From Marinomonas ostreistagni (GTDB taxonomy: Bacteria > Pseudomonadota > Gammaproteobacteria > Pseudomonadales > Marinomonadaceae), in NCBI RefSeq assembly GCF_016888445.1, contig NZ_JAFEKF010000004.1, positions 124,001 through 188,000 of the forward strand: 64,000 nucleotides of DNA, given 5' to 3'. Below are positions 62,037-64,000 of the stretch, in pieces. How positions within the stretch are numbered: position 1 is the stretch's first letter; the number at the start of each line of letters is the position of its first letter. The notes under the pieces were generated by a model, which searched no databases, was not told the DNA's origin, and worked only from the letters and a program-made list of their open reading frames with translations. The translations under genes were made by a program, and so were the position numbers.

Positions 62037-62866
62037 TGAAAAAAGCACTTGTATTGGGCATGATGGCGTTGGCGAGTCAATTGGCCTTCGCCAGTGAGGC
62101 GCGCGATGATCTTAAATCTTGCTACGATTATGCGCAGATCACGGACATGAAGCCTGCCACGCCACTACGGGATATTGTGGTAATGGTGGATCAAACGGTG
62201 AACCTTGATACTAAGCTGAAAAAGACGGTGCACCGCCAAGTTCAGCAATTGGTTGAGCCTGGCGATCGTATTCGCATCGTATCGTTTTCTGCCAACGCTC
62301 AAGGGCGCTATACCGATGTCACGTTTGATGGGCAGTTTGATCAAACGTTAGCACAAGATCAACGCAACGCTGCCAATCGCCTAGCCCTGAATAAGTTTGA
62401 TAACTGCATGGCAATGCAAAGCACCAAAGCAATTGAGCTGGTGCACAAGCAGCTAAAAGGCTCGTTTCACGACAGCAGTCAGCATTACCCTAAAACGGAG
62501 CTGGTTGGCTCTTTGCTAACCGTTTCAGAAGACGTGTTTGCAGATATTCAATCGGAGCGCACCATTTTGATTTTGGTGTCTGATATGATCGAAAACTCCG
62601 ATGTTTCAAGCTTTTATAGCCAAGGTCACGTAAGACCGATCGATGCGAGCCAAGAGTTTGCTAAGTTTGCCGATATCATTCCACAGGGAGCATTAAACAA
62701 CGCCGATGTGTTCGTGATTGGTGGCGGCTATGTACAGGGCGGTAAAGCGTATTCTTCTCAGGCGGCGATGCGTTCACTGGAGTCTTTTTGGCAGCAGGTG
62801 ATTGCTCAAGCGGGCGGTCAGCTGGTGAAATTTGGCGCACCGCAACTGCTGACGGATATTCAGTAG
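62036..62866 (+). CDS. Secreted vWA-like protein, third gene of envelope operon
   Basis: The 276-residue protein has a signal peptide (LAFAS, ~20) and a fold resembling a von Willebrand A domain: DIVVMVDQTVN (a MIDAS-like DxTxN at 52-56), a helix, EPGDRIRIVSFSANAQ, and ILILVSDMIENSDVSSF. The metal site is not canonical DxSxS. It starts 1 bp inside the stop of the membrane protein gene, so the two are translationally coupled. Role unknown; it may bind the membrane partner in the periplasm. Confidence 0.7.
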   Translation: MKKALVLGMMALASQLAFASEARDDLKSCYDYAQITDMKPATPLRDIVVMVDQTVNLDTKLKKTVHRQVQQLVEPGDRIRIVSFSANAQGRYTDVTFDGQFDQTLAQDQRNAANRLALNKFDNCMAMQSTKAIELVHKQLKGSFHDSSQHYPKTELVGSLLTVSEDVFADIQSERTILILVSDMIENSDVSSFYSQGHVRPIDASQEFAKFADIIPQGALNNADVFVIGGGYVQGGKAYSSQAAMRSLESFWQQVIAQAGGQLVKFGAPQLLTDIQ

Positions 62867-62888
62867 TCGTCTTACTCTGCTAGTACGA

Positions 62889-62926
62889 GAAATCGCTCAT
62901 AGGTACTCCTATGGGCGATTTTTTTT
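62889..62926 (+). terminator. Rho-independent terminator of the envelope operon
   Basis: AAATCGCTCATAGG/CCTATGGGCGATTT is a long stem (one G-T type mismatch) with a 4-base loop and T8, 23 bp past the vWA gene. Confidence 0.9.
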
Positions 62927-63012
62927 GTGTTGGTGAAATCTAGTTAACACGGTTCAGCCGTTGCTTGAGAGCTGGTATGCTACGCGTTTTACGCGACAAT
63001 CGAGAGTGTTTG

Positions 63013-63261
63013 ATGATTAACGATAATGAAGTAATTGATACCCTAGAAGAGTTGGAGTCGTTTTTGTTGGCGGTTGAAAGTGGCGCCTTCGGCCTGAATA
63101 ACCCTGCTGGCGTGGCGTTGGCGACCAATAATTCTGACGGTCGTCCGTTTGTAGCGGTGCTGGACAATAACCATCAGTTACTATTAGGGCGTTGGGTATC
63201 ACAAGAAGTGTTTGAAAACGGTAAAGACTTGGTGCGTAACGGTCCAAGTAAAACACATTAA
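63013..63261 (+). CDS. Small hypothetical protein
   Basis: The 82-residue acidic protein (MINDNEVIDTLEELESFLLAVE...) has no transmembrane helix or known motif. The ATG at 63013 is preferred over one at 62965, which would add an arginine-rich stretch. It is followed 45 bp later by another small hypothetical gene in the same direction. Confidence 0.55.
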   Translation: MINDNEVIDTLEELESFLLAVESGAFGLNNPAGVALATNNSDGRPFVAVLDNNHQLLLGRWVSQEVFENGKDLVRNGPSKTH

Positions 63262-63305
63262 TTAGCAGATACACGCACAGCTCAGCAAAGATGGGGAATC
63301 AGGTT

Positions 63306-63656
63306 ATGGATATTGTACAACGCTCAGATGAAGACATTCGCGTGCTGGCTGAAGCCATTTGGGATGACATGATCAAAGGGTCCAATAGTAAAGATTGGGC
63401 GCTGTTTGCCAAACACATGGCGGCAGAATCCGTCACCGATCAAGCCCGTGCCATGGTGGAGCATCAATGGCAATACAGCAAATTGTTTACCTCATTGATT
63501 GAGCAGCCTGAGTATATGGGCATTTTGCGTCAGACGGATCATGTGCTGGTGCTGTTTAAACAGTTAAGCTCTAAAGCTGAAGGTGAGTATCTTGCTATGC
63601 TGTATTTGAAAACCATCGACGATGAGGTCAAGGTCGTCGGCTCTTGGATTCGCTAA
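63306..63656 (+). CDS. Hypothetical soluble protein (SnoaL/DUF4440-like size)
   Basis: The 116-residue protein starts MDIVQRSDEDIRVLAEAIWDDMIKGSNSKDWALFAKHM and ends VLVLFKQLSSKAEGEYLAMLYLKTIDDEVKVVGSWIR. The helix-then-sheet order recalls NTF2-like (SnoaL) proteins, but I cannot confirm it. It may be cotranscribed with the preceding small gene. Confidence 0.55.
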   Translation: MDIVQRSDEDIRVLAEAIWDDMIKGSNSKDWALFAKHMAAESVTDQARAMVEHQWQYSKLFTSLIEQPEYMGILRQTDHVLVLFKQLSSKAEGEYLAMLYLKTIDDEVKVVGSWIR

Positions 63657-63674
63657 GCATAGTCTTCGAAACTG

Positions 63675-64000
63675 TCAGGGCAAATCAATGGCAGTTTCGA
63701 ACTTATCACGCTTCATAGAAATCAGTGTGCGAAACTTACGCACATTGGTGTCTGAATAGAGTAAACGGTCGCATAATGCTTCATAGGCCACCATATCTGT
63801 CACCATCACCACTAAGACAAAATCCACTTCTCCTGTGACCTGATAACACTGCTTCACCTCTGGCGTTGCCTGTACGCGTTGTACAAACGCTTGAAACAAG
63901 TGCTTGTGATCGCGCTCCATAAATACTTCCACCACCATATGCAGCATAGGGCCAAGCTTGCTGGGCTCAAGTAGAGTTACTTGACGGGCAATGTAGCCCT
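63675..64000 (-). CDS. Lrp/AsnC-family transcriptional regulator (5' end beyond window)
   Basis: The frame is open to the window end and starts beyond it. The visible 107 codons cover the end of the DNA-binding linker (GYIARQVTLLEPSKLGPMLHMVVEVFMERDH) and the whole RAM ligand-binding domain (VQATPEVKQCYQVTGEVDFVLVVMVTDM). The N-terminal HTH is off the right edge. Such proteins usually sense amino acids and often control a divergent gene. Confidence 0.88.
   Translation of the reverse strand, partial: GYIARQVTLLEPSKLGPMLHMVVEVFMERDHKHLFQAFVQRVQATPEVKQCYQVTGEVDFVLVVMVTDMVAYEALCDRLLYSDTNVRKFRTLISMKRDKFETAIDLP

Noticed and set aside
58942..62866. Zorya-type defence system
   Set aside because: An OmpA domain and a membrane protein are present, but the OmpA domain is on a lipoprotein, the membrane protein lacks MotA-like motifs, and no ZorC/ZorD-like genes follow.
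1..64000. tRNA, rRNA or known riboswitch genes
   Set aside because: I found no cloverleaf with TTCGA-type T-loop in intergenic DNA and no recognisable riboswitch core; a covariance-model scan would be needed to exclude weak ones.

Overview
The window looks like the chromosome of a Gram-negative marine-type gammaproteobacterium, probably Oceanospirillales/Pseudomonadales-like. The grounds are an LpxL-type lipid A acyltransferase, two-subunit pyruvate carboxylase (pycA/pycB), glpD/glpK, MsrPQ, a RIO1-like kinase of the type found in Pseudomonas relatives, Fur- and Zur-like boxes, and REP-like hairpins. The species assignment is inference only. Core genes look mid-GC (roughly 50%); two accessory blocks are visibly AT-richer.

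Layout, left to right. 1-17.6 kb is mostly metabolism and envelope: a cut secreted protein, a Fur-box siderophore-interacting protein, an orphan PilJ-PAS sensor, pycB-pycA with a divergent LysR regulator, a heparanase-like GH79 protein, a DUF3422 membrane protein, lpxL, a glutaredoxin-MauE fusion, glpD and glpK, a small monooxygenase, and trpBA. 17.8-18.4 kb is a noncoding array of four 134-bp repeats, each with two hairpins. 18.6-25.9 kb is an integron-type cassette array without an integrase (a CALIN): six attC sites separate cassettes for a DUF6624 protein, a helix-hairpin-helix glycosylase-like protein, a HEPN-like protein, a Cys-containing unknown, a 1256-residue nuclease-like giant, and a Phd/RelE toxin-antitoxin pair. 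26-41 kb returns to ordinary genes: a UDG-family protein, an SLC13 permease and small cytochrome c between two copies of a ~107-bp repeat, a racemase, cytochrome b561 with a PepSY protein, a RIO kinase, a DEDD exonuclease, an unknown three-gene membrane operon with a DnaJ-type zinc finger, AraC, a tRNA-binding protein, delta carbonic anhydrase, msrPQ, an EAL phosphodiesterase, an XRE regulator and a GH114 protein.

At 42.0-46.1 kb a second, very AT-rich island carries a translationally coupled HerA-like ATPase and an OLD-like ATPase/TOPRIM nuclease. This is a strong candidate for an antiviral or DNA-processing system. The same REP-like motif, followed by the same ~90-bp noncoding segment, precedes both this island and the cassette array. 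46.4-64 kb holds a DUF3185 protein, a cytosine-deaminase homologue whose active site suggests altered substrate choice, a Zur-box AztD-like zinc protein, creA, a mobile-looking toxin-antitoxin unit between duplicated terminators, a three-subunit membrane-bound GMC dehydrogenase, a META-MliC fusion lipoprotein, an unknown OmpA-lipoprotein/five-TM/vWA-like operon, two small unknowns and an Lrp-family regulator cut by the window end.

The best leads for something undescribed are the HerA-OLD pair, the giant nuclease-like cassette protein, and the two unknown envelope operons (33-35 kb and 59-63 kb).
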